Of a stretch of 64,000 nucleotides of DNA, positions 8,823-16,361 are shown piece after piece. The stretch comes from Halobellus rarus (GTDB lineage: Archaea; Halobacteriota; Halobacteria; Halobacteriales; Haloferacaceae): positions 124,001 to 188,000 of the forward strand of contig NZ_JANHDI010000006.1 in assembly GCF_024494595.1 (NCBI RefSeq). The letters run 5' to 3'. The number at the start of each line of letters is the position of its first letter. The stretch's first letter is position 1. The translations under genes were made by a program, and so were the position numbers. The notes under the pieces were generated by a model. The model searched no databases, was not told the origin of the DNA, and worked only from the letters and a program-made list of their open reading frames with translations.

Positions 8823-10289
8823 TCAGTCGTCCGCGGGTGTCGGCCGTCGAACGGATCCCGTCCGCCAGGATCCCCGACGGTACCACGCGAAGGCGATGAC
8901 TGCTCCCGCGACGTTGGAGATGGGGAACGCCAGCCAGATTCCGTCGGAGCCCCAACTGAGCGAGGCGAAGTAGGCGACGGGGATGCGGATGAGTCCCAGC
9001 ATTATCACCGAGATCGCGGCGGCGGTGAGCGTCTTCCCCGCCCCGCGGAAGCTCCCCGAGTACGCGCGCATCACGCCGATGAAACCGAAACTCGGTGCGA
9101 CCCAACGCAGGAAGTTGCTGCCCTCGCGTATGACCTCGGGATCGTTCGTGAATATCGCCACGATCGGCTCCGCGGCGAGCAGGGCGACGACGCCCAGAAC
9201 CGTGAGGACGACGAACATCGTCTTCGCGGCGAAGTCCGCCGCCGTCCCCGCTCGGTCGGGCTTCTCCGCGCCGATGTTCTGCCCAGTCATCGTCTCGACG
9301 CCCCGCGCGACCGCGATAGCGGGGAGGAAGATGACCGAAAAGACCCGAACGCCGATACCGAACGCGGCGACGACCGTGGTCGGGAACATCCCCACGACGA
9401 GCAGCAGCAGGTTCACCGAGAGCGATCGGCCGGTCACTTCCACCGATGCGGGCAAGCCGATGTCGAGCAGCTTCCGGAGGTACGCGACGTTCGGCCGCAT
9501 CTGAGCCGGGTGGATCATCACGCCGCGGACGCCCTGCAGCATCACCGCGATACCGACGACGAACGCGAGCGCGCGCGAAAACACCGTCGCGATGGCCGCA
9601 CCGGTGATCCCCGACCCCGTGTACCCGGTCGACGCCAGGAGCGACGCTTCGAGGCCGCGCATCCCGAGCATCCCGAAGAGCGGGTTGCCGTCGAACCCGA
9701 AGATGAGGATCGGATCGATCGCGATGTTCAACACCACCGATCCGAACATCACGAGCATCGGCGTGACGGTGTCGCCGTACCCGCGCATCAGGGCGATGAA
9801 GACGAAGAAGCCGAACATGAACGGCATCCCGGCGGAGATCACCTGCATATAGCCCGTCGCGAGCGGGTGCACTGCGGGCGACGCCCCGAGGAACCCGATG
9901 AAGGGCCCGACGGCGAAATAACCGAACGCACCGAGGAGAACCGAGCCGATGATCGAGAAGGCGACCGTCTGGGAGGCGGCGTATTCGGCCTCGTCTTCCT
10001 CGCCCGCCCCGATGTGCTGGGCGACGAGGACGCTCCCGGCGACGGAGAGACCCATCCCGAGCGAGATCAGGAGGAACACCATCGGGAACGCGAAACTGAT
10101 CGCCGCCAGCGCCTCGGTGCTGAACTGCCCGAGCCAGAACGTGTCGGCGAGGTTGTACGCCGTCTGGAGGAGGTTCGTGATGACGATCGGCAGCGAGAGG
10201 TAAAAGAGCGGCTTGGCGATTCCACCGCTCGTCAGGTCCAACTCCTCAGGTCCCTTGAGCAGCGAATCGATTCGGTCGAGGAGGCTCAT
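8823..10289 (-). CDS. MATE family efflux transporter
   Basis: A 488-residue MATE exporter with about twelve membrane segments, expected to export drugs or metabolites in exchange for Na+ or H+. Family features are GIAKPLFYLSLPIVITNLLQ, NLADTFWLGQ near the start, and the internally repeated second half with LLDIGLPASVEV and NIGAEKPDRA. The start codon ATG at 10289 overlaps the stop of the upstream TetR gene (ATGA overlap), so the two are translationally coupled and the TetR protein is the likely controller. Length is usual for the family. Confidence 0.92.
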   Translation of the reverse strand: MSLLDRIDSLLKGPEELDLTSGGIAKPLFYLSLPIVITNLLQTAYNLADTFWLGQFSTEALAAISFAFPMVFLLISLGMGLSVAGSVLVAQHIGAGEEDEAEYAASQTVAFSIIGSVLLGAFGYFAVGPFIGFLGASPAVHPLATGYMQVISAGMPFMFGFFVFIALMRGYGDTVTPMLVMFGSVVLNIAIDPILIFGFDGNPLFGMLGMRGLEASLLASTGYTGSGITGAAIATVFSRALAFVVGIAVMLQGVRGVMIHPAQMRPNVAYLRKLLDIGLPASVEVTGRSLSVNLLLLVVGMFPTTVVAAFGIGVRVFSVIFLPAIAVARGVETMTGQNIGAEKPDRAGTAADFAAKTMFVVLTVLGVVALLAAEPIVAIFTNDPEVIREGSNFLRWVAPSFGFIGVMRAYSGSFRGAGKTLTAAAISVIMLGLIRIPVAYFASLSWGSDGIWLAFPISNVAGAVIAFAWYRRGSWRTGSVRRPTPADD

Positions 10290-10915
10290 TCGGACGCGCC
10301 TCCGATCTCGACGCCGCCGCTCGATCCGGTGGCGTTCCCGGTGCTCGATTCGACCAGAAGGGTCTCGTCGATGTACGTGTGGACCGCCTCCGCCGATTCG
10401 TCGAGCGGGTGTCCGACGCCGACGTGGCGCGTCTGGACCCCGTTGACGAACGTCGCCAGGAACGACGCCACGACGTCGGGATCGACGCCTTCGCGGAACG
10501 AGCCGTCGGCGACACCCGCTTCGACGATTTCCCGCACTGCCTCGACGTAGGCGTCGTCGAACCGCTGGAGTCGCTCGCGGAACGCCTCGTCGTAGGGCGA
10601 CTGTGCCTTGATTTCCAGCAGCGCCGTCTGAAACGCCGGCGCGTCCGAACGCTCCGTCACGATCGAATCGACGAGTGCGCAGAGCCGCTCGGCGGGGGTC
10701 TCGCCGTCCGGGTCGTCGATCCGCTCCTCGAACCGCTCGTAGAGGTGATCCAGGAACGCCAACAGCAGGTCGTGCTTGCAGTCGTAGTGGTAGTGGATCG
10801 AGGCCTTGCTCAGATCCGTCTCGTCGGCGATGTCCTGCATCGTCAGGTCCGCGTAGCCGTGTTCGCAGAGAGCGCACTGCGTCGCGTGGAGGATCTCGGT
10901 TGGTGCGTCGGTCAT
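10286..10915 (-). CDS. TetR/AcrR family transcriptional regulator
   Basis: A 209-residue regulator. The N-terminal helix-turn-helix reads YADLTMQDIADETDLSKASIHYHYDCK (residues ~21-47), a clear TetR DNA-binding domain; the rest is a ligand-binding helical domain. It is the first gene of a two-gene operon with the MATE exporter, overlapping it by 4 bp. A perfect 6-6-6 inverted repeat lies 22 bp upstream of its start codon (10937-10954), a good candidate for autoregulation. The C-terminus is a short Gly/Ser/Glu-rich tail. Confidence 0.92.
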   Translation of the reverse strand: MTDAPTEILHATQCALCEHGYADLTMQDIADETDLSKASIHYHYDCKHDLLLAFLDHLYERFEERIDDPDGETPAERLCALVDSIVTERSDAPAFQTALLEIKAQSPYDEAFRERLQRFDDAYVEAVREIVEAGVADGSFREGVDPDVVASFLATFVNGVQTRHVGVGHPLDESAEAVHTYIDETLLVESSTGNATGSSGGVEIGGASE

Positions 10916-10936
10916 CGAGTGTGTGAGTACCTTAGC

Positions 10937-10954
10937 TGACTGGCTGGTCAGTCA
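10937..10954. promoter_or_regulatory. Candidate TetR operator
   Basis: Inverted repeat TGACTG-N6-CAGTCA with perfect 6-bp arms, 22 bp upstream of the TetR start codon. Position and symmetry fit autorepression of the TetR-MATE operon. Confidence 0.6.
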
Positions 10955-11101
10955 AAAATAGTTCGAATCGGCATTCGTCACAACACGTTAGATAGCTGCT
11001 CGCCGGCGAGCGTCCCGCGGATCGGTATCGGTGGAGCCTGACTCCGGAGACTCCCGCGTCTCTTCGCGGTCACGAGAACCCTCTCGTAGCCCGGTCAGCG
11101 A

Positions 11102-11695
11102 TCAGAATGGGGCGTCGATTCCGCGTTCGTTCTCACTCTGATCGAACTCGTCGCTCCTGGTTCGATCCCGCCCGGACAGCGATGGTCCGTCCCCGGCGTC
11201 GTCCGGAACGGACCCCGTCTCCCGATAGGTCTCCTCCAACTCGGCCAACTGCTGATTGATAGCCTCGGACTCGTGATGCATCGGGTGCACCCGGATCCGA
11301 ACCAGATCGTACCCGTGCCGCTCGTCGAGACCGTTCCACGCGCGGAACGAGCCGATCGTGAGCGTGTGGCTCTGCGGACAGAACGGCGTCGTCGGGGTGA
11401 ACTCCGCCCGCAAGGCGTTCGCCTCCTGTTCTTCGGCGTACCGGTAGCCGGCGTTCGGATGCCGCGTGTCGGCGTTCAAGCGGGCGAGATTGTAGCCGAA
11501 GGTCATATCGTAGACGCCCCGCTCTTCGAACACCTCTCGGGCCACGCCGTGGACGGCGACGTGGTCGTCCCCGGTCAGGAGCGACGCGTCGGCCAGGAAC
11601 GGTCCCGGTTCGGGCAGATGCTCGGGGACGAACGCGTCACGCTCGTCGAAGAGCCCCTCGTCGTCGCCGCCGAACGGTGATGGGATTCCGACCAT
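11102..11695 (-). CDS. Conserved haloarchaeal protein of unknown function in the denitrification regulon
   Basis: A 197-residue soluble acidic protein. Striking segments are FGYNLARLNADTRHPNAGYR, TPFCPQSHTLTIGSF, and VRIRVHPMHHESEAINQQL. The Cys and clustered His residues (FCPQSH, HPMHH) could bind a metal. The last ~45 residues are polar and probably disordered. The family was not recognised with confidence. A copy of the regulon box (11734-11745, CGAATACGTTCG) lies 39 bp upstream of its ATG at 11695, the same distance as in other accessory genes here. That links it to denitrification or low-oxygen growth. Confidence 0.75.
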   Translation of the reverse strand: MVGIPSPFGGDDEGLFDERDAFVPEHLPEPGPFLADASLLTGDDHVAVHGVAREVFEERGVYDMTFGYNLARLNADTRHPNAGYRYAEEQEANALRAEFTPTTPFCPQSHTLTIGSFRAWNGLDERHGYDLVRIRVHPMHHESEAINQQLAELEETYRETGSVPDDAGDGPSLSGRDRTRSDEFDQSENERGIDAPF

Positions 11696-11733
11696 ACTCG
11701 GTAGTTGAGTCCGGCGGCGGGTAGCGTTCGTGC

Positions 11734-11745
11734 CGAATACGTTCG
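11734..11745. promoter_or_regulatory. Regulon box 1
   Basis: CGAATACGTTCG, 39 bp upstream of the start codon of the 197-residue protein at 11695 (minus strand). Confidence 0.65.
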
Positions 11746-11750
11746 GGACC

Positions 11751-12101
11751 TCAGCGTCGGTAGAGACGCACCCGAACGACGTGGCCGCCGCACCCGCACT
11801 GATCGACGTACTCCCACTCGGCGTCGTCGCCGTACGCGTCGTCGAGCGCGTCGTAGAGGTACGTCTCCGGGTGACCGTGGTCGCCGTGCGTGACGAGATT
11901 CACGTGGTTCCCCGGCGCGGTGTGTTCGACGGCCGAGATCGCCTGCTCGACGACGAGGCTCCGGCTCTCGGCGTGTTCAGGACCCTCCAAATTCGCGGAC
12001 CACGAGTTGTCGTGGACGCGGTCGGTCACAGGCGTTGCGTCGAGGTCGTGGGACCCCTCGTCAGTGTCGGTCGCGCTGTCCGCCGACGTTTTTGTCGTCA
12101 T
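11751..12101 (-). CDS. CGCGG-motif protein, candidate radical-SAM-modified peptide (RiPP) precursor
   Basis: A 116-residue protein starting at ATG 12101. The first ~35 residues are Thr/Asp-rich and disordered-looking. The conserved body runs from NSWSANLEGPEH to the end and carries NHVNLVTHGDHGHPETYLYD and, near the C-terminus, VDQCGCGGHVVRV. This matches my memory of the haloarchaeal family annotated as CGCGG family rSAM-modified RiPP protein. The two Cys and flanking Gly near the C-terminus would be the modified core. The regulon box at 12140-12151 lies 39 bp upstream, and a radical SAM/SPASM gene with the same kind of box is at 24.7-25.8 kb. Modification is predicted, not shown by the sequence. 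Confidence 0.72.
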   Translation of the reverse strand: MTTKTSADSATDTDEGSHDLDATPVTDRVHDNSWSANLEGPEHAESRSLVVEQAISAVEHTAPGNHVNLVTHGDHGHPETYLYDALDDAYGDDAEWEYVDQCGCGGHVVRVRLYRR

Positions 12102-12139
12102 ACGTCGGGATCGGTTCCCCTGCCGGGTAGGCGACACGA

Positions 12140-12151
12140 CGAATATGTTCG
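12140..12151. promoter_or_regulatory. Regulon box 2
   Basis: CGAATATGTTCG, 39 bp upstream of the CGCGG-motif gene start codon at 12101 (minus strand). Confidence 0.75.
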
Positions 12152-12726
12152 TCCGATGCCCGTCTCTCCACCCCTCCGGGTCCCGCTGGTCACGACTTCT
12201 GTCGCGGCCGTCTCCGGTGGCTGTCCCGTCGGAAGCGCCGCCGATGCGCGGTTCGCAGCGTCCACTGGCCACCTCGATATAAATATATTATCTGATAAAT
12301 AATACTTTCTATTGGCGATCCATTATATTCTGGATCGACTACGACCGGTCTGGAAACGGGTCGGTACGAACAAAAGTACGCTTGTTATTTTTTGAATCAC
12401 GGCGACCGAGATTGCTGTCCCGTATTGAGGGACGATATCCGTTCCTGCGGGATCACTCGACATCTCGCACTGGCGCTGTTTCGGTTTCACGATTGGCGAC
12501 CGGGATCCGCAACGTTCGACCAACCTTCTCACGAATTCGACACGATTAACCAGTTACGACTGCATATTTCTGTCCTGCTATTTGGGATAGGAGATCCATC
12601 TCCGATGGGATCATTCAACCCAGTTCTAAACGCGCTAATCCGGCTAATTAGGGAGTAAAACGGAACTATATCGGAGTTTTATCGAAGCCGGAAGAGAGTG
12701 CTCGGACAGCGAATTAAAACAAAAAA
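12152..12726. other. Intergenic region, AT-rich right half
   Basis: About 575 bp without a supportable gene. From about 12285 on, base composition drops well below the genome average (runs such as aaatatattatc and aaaacaaaaaattta). An open frame at 12392-12658 on the plus strand is not acidic, has no recognisable domain and lies in the AT-rich part, so it is left out. The right end is the promoter of the second amidohydrolase module. Confidence 0.5.
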
Positions 12727-12734
12727 TTTATATT
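12727..12734 (+). promoter_or_regulatory. TATA box of the amidohydrolase-Rieske unit 2
   Basis: TTTATATT, preceded by an A-tract that would serve as BRE, lies 22-29 bp before the ATG at 12756. This spacing implies a leaderless or nearly leaderless mRNA. Confidence 0.65.
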
Positions 12735-12755
12735 GTAGTATGATACCTTCGAAGT

Positions 12756-13874
12756 ATGTCACAACCAGACACCGAATCGAGAAGAGCAGACGATCTCGAT
12801 TCGTACCACGTCATTGACTGCGACTGCCACTATATGGAGTCGTTCACCGACGTCGCGGAGTATATGGACGAACCCTGGAAGACCAAATTCGAGGGCAGCA
12901 ACTTCGACGAGAAAGGGGCCAAACAGAACCTGAGCTCGTTCTTCCCGTTCTCGACCGGGGATCGGCAGGCGCACGGCAAGATCACGCGCGAACACTCCTC
13001 GTATCCCGATTCACCGGAGACGCCCGAACGGATTCGCGAGGGGATGTCCTCTATCGGCGTCGACGAGACGCTGCTCATCTCGCATCTGATCCTCGCGGGT
13101 GCCGGAACGACGGCGGACGACACCCGGCAGTCGGCCTTCGCGAAGGCCTACGTGGAGTATATGAGCGAGGAGGTGCTCGACCCCGACGACGGCATCTACG
13201 GGCTGGCTCCGATTCCGTACGCAGACATCGACGCGTCGCTGGAGATCCTCGACCGGATCGAGGGCTCCGAGGCGTACGCCGGGGCGTGCTTCGTTACGGC
13301 CGGAGCCACCCCGCCCCTCGGTAACCGGAAGTACGATCCGCTCTACGAACGCTGCGAAGATATGGGACTGCCGGCCGTGTTCCACACGGGCGGTGCCGGG
13401 CTCGACGAATACGTCCGCGGCGGTTACCAGGAGATGCTGGAAACCCACACGCTCGGGTTCTTAGAATCGAATATGTCCCAGATCGTCAGCCTCGTGGTTC
13501 AGGGTGTCCCCGAGAAGTTCCCCGATCTCGACGTCGCGTTCATGGAGTCCGGCGTGACGTACCTCCCCTCGCTCATCACCCGCCTCGACGAGGAGTACCT
13601 CAAGCGCCCGGAGGAGGCCCCGCTCCTGGAGAAAGAGCCGGGCAAGTACATCACCGACTTCTACTACGGGACCCAACCGCTCGAAGTCTCTGCGGATCCG
13701 GAGTTCCTCGAGAAGTGCGTCGATATGGTCGGCCCGGAGCAACTGATGTACGCCTCCGACTACCCGCACTGGGACTACGATCGCCCGACGACCGTCATCG
13801 ACCTCCCGTTCCTCTCGGAGGAGGAAAAGCGGGGCATCCTCTCTGAGAACGCCGCCGAGGTGTTCGGGCTATGA
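12756..13874 (+). CDS. Amidohydrolase, ACMSD/LigW-like superfamily (copy 2)
   Basis: A 372-residue amidohydrolase-2 protein. The N-terminal metal motif is VIDCDCHYMES (Asp23-x-His25), a barrel His lies in VFHTGGAG, and the C-terminal Asp lies in YASDYPHWDYD; the C-terminus ENAAEVFGL matches copy 1. Related proteins hydrolyse or decarboxylate ring-derived acids. It overlaps the downstream Rieske gene by 4 bp (ATGA), so the two are translationally coupled, the reverse gene order of copy 1. An IclR regulator follows. It is transcribed from a strong TATA box 22-29 bp upstream. Substrate unknown. Confidence 0.87.
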   Translation: MSQPDTESRRADDLDSYHVIDCDCHYMESFTDVAEYMDEPWKTKFEGSNFDEKGAKQNLSSFFPFSTGDRQAHGKITREHSSYPDSPETPERIREGMSSIGVDETLLISHLILAGAGTTADDTRQSAFAKAYVEYMSEEVLDPDDGIYGLAPIPYADIDASLEILDRIEGSEAYAGACFVTAGATPPLGNRKYDPLYERCEDMGLPAVFHTGGAGLDEYVRGGYQEMLETHTLGFLESNMSQIVSLVVQGVPEKFPDLDVAFMESGVTYLPSLITRLDEEYLKRPEEAPLLEKEPGKYITDFYYGTQPLEVSADPEFLEKCVDMVGPEQLMYASDYPHWDYDRPTTVIDLPFLSEEEKRGILSENAAEVFGL

Positions 13875-14254
13875 GCGACGGGCTCGTCGAAGTCAAACCC
13901 GACGACGCGTTCGAGAACGGGGACCGCGAGTTCGTGCGGGTGGACGGCACGGAGGTCGGCGTCCTGCAGGTCGAAGGCGAGTACTACGCGCTGCAGAACT
14001 ACTGTCTCCACGACGGCGGTCCGGTCTGTGAGGGGAAGACCCACCGGAAGCTCCTGGGGGAGTTCACGGAACCGGGCAAGCGCGTCGAGCGGACGTACAC
14101 TGACGAGGAGTGTGTCGTCTCCTGCCCCTGGCACGGGTGGTCATACGACATCGAGACCGGCGACCACCTCGGCAACGGGGACCTCTCGCTGCCGACGTAC
14201 GAGGTCGTCGTCGAGGACGGCGTCGTCTACGTCGGTGATCTGAAGCAGCCCTGA
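13871..14254 (+). CDS. Rieske [2Fe-2S] ferredoxin (copy 2)
   Basis: A 127-residue soluble Rieske protein with ligands Cys45/His47 (CLHDGG) and Cys85/His88 (CPWHGW). The segment between the two ligand pairs is about 20 residues longer than in copy 1 and includes GKTHRKLLGEFTEPGKR, a feature also seen in some dioxygenase-associated Rieske domains. No membrane segment. It is translationally coupled to the amidohydrolase. The pair presumably delivers electrons in the same pathway, but no oxygenase is encoded nearby. Confidence 0.87.
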   Translation: MSDGLVEVKPDDAFENGDREFVRVDGTEVGVLQVEGEYYALQNYCLHDGGPVCEGKTHRKLLGEFTEPGKRVERTYTDEECVVSCPWHGWSYDIETGDHLGNGDLSLPTYEVVVEDGVVYVGDLKQP

Positions 14255-14294
14255 CCGCGGGGCGGGGCTGCACTCCCCTGGATCGGACCGCAGA

Positions 14295-14300
14295 TTTATC
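14295..14300 (+). promoter_or_regulatory. TATA box of the IclR gene
   Basis: TTTATC 24-29 bp before the ATG at 14324, the spacing expected for a leaderless haloarchaeal transcript. Confidence 0.5.
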
Positions 14301-14323
14301 GCCCACCCTCGCGTCTCCCGAGT

Positions 14324-15055
14324 ATGACCGGTAATCTCGTCGGGGCCGACGAAACGCTCTTTCGGATCGTCGAGGCGATGGCCGAGAGTGGGCCCGTCGG
14401 CGTCACGGAAGTCGCCGAGCGACTCGATCTCACGAAGAGCACCGCACATCGTCACCTCCAGACGCTGGCGGCACACGGCTACGCGATCAACGAGGACGGG
14501 ACCTATCGCCTCTCGCATCAATGGTTCCACATCGGGACGACAGTCAAGTCCCGCCGACCGTTCTACTTGGCGTCCAGAGGGGCGCTGAAGACGCTCGCGG
14601 AACGAACGGGGAAGACGGCCTGGTGCGCTATCGAGGAACGCGGGCGGTTGATGTTCGTCGACGGCGCGGGCGCGAACCCGACGCACAACCCCGACTTGCT
14701 CGTCGGCGACTGGTCGTCGATCACCCAGACCGCCGCCGGGAAGGCGATCCTCGCTCACCTCCCGGCGGATCGCGTGGCGGCGATCGTCGACGACAACGAC
14801 GCGGACGAGCGATACGCCGCCGCCGCCCTGCAGACGGAACTGGAATACGTGCGGTCTCGCGGATACGCGATCAACCAGGGTGAGGACATCTCCGGCATCT
14901 ACGCCATCGGAATGCCGGTGGTCGTTGCGGGGGACGTCTTCGGATCGCTCTCCGTGGCAAGTCCATCCGAGGACCTGGTCACCGACGACCGCGAGCCGGT
15001 TTTGGAGGCGCTGTCGATGGCGGTTGACAGCGTCCGAGAAAAACTATCAGAATAA
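14324..15055 (+). CDS. IclR family transcriptional regulator
   Basis: A 243-residue regulator with an N-terminal winged helix (GPVGVTEVAERLDLTKSTAH, residues ~25-44) and a C-terminal IclR ligand-binding domain (SSITQTAAGKAILAHLP, RGYAINQGEDISGIYAIGMPV). IclR proteins commonly control catabolism of aromatic and other carboxylic acids in haloarchaea. It has its own TATA box but is co-directional with the amidohydrolase and Rieske genes 69 bp upstream, so it is the likely regulator of that module. A T-rich stretch (15056-15077) after the stop may end transcription. Confidence 0.92.
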   Translation: MTGNLVGADETLFRIVEAMAESGPVGVTEVAERLDLTKSTAHRHLQTLAAHGYAINEDGTYRLSHQWFHIGTTVKSRRPFYLASRGALKTLAERTGKTAWCAIEERGRLMFVDGAGANPTHNPDLLVGDWSSITQTAAGKAILAHLPADRVAAIVDDNDADERYAAAALQTELEYVRSRGYAINQGEDISGIYAIGMPVVVAGDVFGSLSVASPSEDLVTDDREPVLEALSMAVDSVREKLSE

Positions 15056-15323
15056 CTTTTATTATCTATATTTTATACTAGCCCTCCTAGAATCGCAGTT
15101 ACACTCGACGACCATCGGACTCGAATTCTCTCGTTCGTCGTGTGGGTCGAAATCGACGACAGAACTTGGCTGTCGCTGTTCGATTGGCGCGCGACTGCGG
15201 CCGCGTTCCCCGCCGTTCAGAATCCGTCGAACGACGCGGTGTCTTCGACGACCGGTCGTTCGTTATCCCGGTGGTCGCTTCCTCGGTACGGCGATCGTCG
15301 GGAGGAGCTGCCACCCGACCGTC

Positions 15324-15755
15324 TCAGACGTCTCCGGACTCGAGATACGCCAGTTGGGCGTTCAGTTCCCGTCGTCGCTGTCGCGTGATCACCGTCGCAT
15401 CCAGAAAGGAGCCGACGAAGGCGACGTCGAGTGAGAACTCCGTCACTGCCTCGACGGTCGTGGCGTCGTCGCCGGCCGTCTCCCCGTCTCCGGCCCGTAT
15501 GGTGTAGGTGGTCACCATCTCCTCGAAGATCCCCTCCCGCTGTCGGTACGCCAGTTCGGCGTCGGGATCGTCGTACAGCTCGAAGACCAGTTCGATGGTG
15601 ACCGGACCGACCTGGTTGGCGACCTCGACGCGGTCGCCGTCGCGGCGCACCTCGTCGAACCCCGATGCACGCACGAAGGCCTCGACGTCGTGCATCCGCT
15701 CTCGGACCGTTTCGGCGTCCTCGTCGATGACTTCCGTTACGGAGACGCTCGTCAT
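15324..15755 (-). CDS. SRPBCC (START-like) domain protein
   Basis: A 143-residue protein with the alternating strand pattern of the polyketide cyclase/SRPBCC fold: MTSVSVTEVIDEDAETVRERMHD at the start, a central beta sheet (DRVEVANQVGPVTIELVFEL) and a long C-terminal helix (SFLDATVITRQRRRELNAQL). The hydrophobic cavity of this fold usually holds a lipid or small molecule. It lies 9 bp downstream of the DUF2249 gene on the same strand and so is probably read from the promoter with the regulon box at 16039-16050. The specific role is unknown. Confidence 0.72.
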   Translation of the reverse strand: MTSVSVTEVIDEDAETVRERMHDVEAFVRASGFDEVRRDGDRVEVANQVGPVTIELVFELYDDPDAELAYRQREGIFEEMVTTYTIRAGDGETAGDDATTVEAVTEFSLDVAFVGSFLDATVITRQRRRELNAQLAYLESGDV

Positions 15756-15764
15756 CGACTCGGC

Positions 15765-15998
15765 TTACTTCTTCGGCAGGTGGGCGACGAACTCGGCCGG
15801 ACCGCGCTGTTCGACCTCGTACGCCTCCGCGTCGAACTCCGGGACCTCCGCCTGCAGCTCGTAGAAGAGCGGCTTCGGTTCGTGATCGTTGACGAGTTCG
15901 AGCGTCTCTCCGCTGTCGAGCGACTCGAAGGCGTCGTGGATCTTCGGGTGACGGTCCGCCGGCGGAATTTCTCTGAGATCGAGTTTCGTGGCTGCCAT
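15765..15998 (-). CDS. DUF2249 domain protein 1
   Basis: A 77-residue DUF2249 protein (COG4309 type). Diagnostic segments are LDLREIPPADRHPKIHDAF, LELVNDHEPKPLFYEL and the closing GPAEFVAHLPK. These small proteins are regularly found beside denitrification genes, often as partners of cupin or hemerythrin domains, but their chemistry is not established. The start is set at ATG 15998, which puts the regulon box 41 bp upstream. It is the first gene of a two-gene unit with the SRPBCC protein and is divergent from a small zinc-finger-like gene. Confidence 0.85.
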   Translation of the reverse strand: MAATKLDLREIPPADRHPKIHDAFESLDSGETLELVNDHEPKPLFYELQAEVPEFDAEAYEVEQRGPAEFVAHLPKK

Positions 15999-16038
15999 AC
16001 ATCTTCCCATCCTCGCCTGCCGGATGAACCTTTTCGGA

Positions 16039-16050
16039 CGAATATGTTCG
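16039..16050. promoter_or_regulatory. Regulon box 3 (divergent promoter)
   Basis: CGAATATGTTCG, 41 bp from the DUF2249 start at 15998 (minus) and 39 bp from the zinc-finger-like start at 16089 (plus), so one box can serve both directions. Confidence 0.75.
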
Positions 16051-16088
16051 CCCGAACGCTCCCTATCGAACGCGCACTATCTCGGCCG

Positions 16089-16292
16089 ATGCGATTTCGC
16101 TGTCGTCGCTGCGGAACGCGGAGGGATCACTCGGCCGCGATGAGCCGCCACGTCGTCGACGAACACGGGCGTTCGGAACTGGGCTGGGACGTCGTGCGCG
16201 TCCCGGAGAGCCCCAGCGAACGACCGGTCGCCTGGCTGTCGAACCTCCCGGTCCGGCTCCGCTTCTGTTGCAACGGCCCGAAAGGACACTGA
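16089..16292 (+). CDS. Small C2H2-like zinc-finger protein
   Basis: A 67-residue open frame from ATG 16089. It contains CRRCG followed by H and H with spacing Cys-x2-Cys-x12-His-x4-His, the classical C2H2 finger pattern, and a second Cys pair in RFCCNG near the C-terminus. It lies 39 bp from the regulon box, as real genes here do, and ends 69 bp before the cytochrome oxidase gene. It is basic rather than acidic, which lowers confidence. If real it is a candidate DNA- or protein-binding accessory factor of the regulon. Confidence 0.5.
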   Translation: MRFRCRRCGTRRDHSAAMSRHVVDEHGRSELGWDVVRVPESPSERPVAWLSNLPVRLRFCCNGPKGH

Positions 16293-16310
16293 CGCGTTGT
16301 CCAGTCGGAT

Positions 16311-16322
16311 CGAATATGTTCC
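16311..16322. promoter_or_regulatory. Regulon box 4
   Basis: CGAATATGTTCC (last base deviates), 40 bp upstream of the cytochrome oxidase subunit I start at 16362. Confidence 0.6.
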
Positions 16323-16361
16323 CGGTAAGGACGATGTCCCTTTCTGCAAAAGGAACTCCGT

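Noticed and set aside
8658..10550. 630-residue plus-strand open frame opposite the MATE exporter
   Set aside because: Arg/Glu/His-rich shadow of the true minus-strand genes.
12392..12658. 88-residue plus-strand open frame in the AT-rich spacer
   Set aside because: Non-acidic, no recognisable domain, no promoter-like element at the right distance; not supported as a gene.
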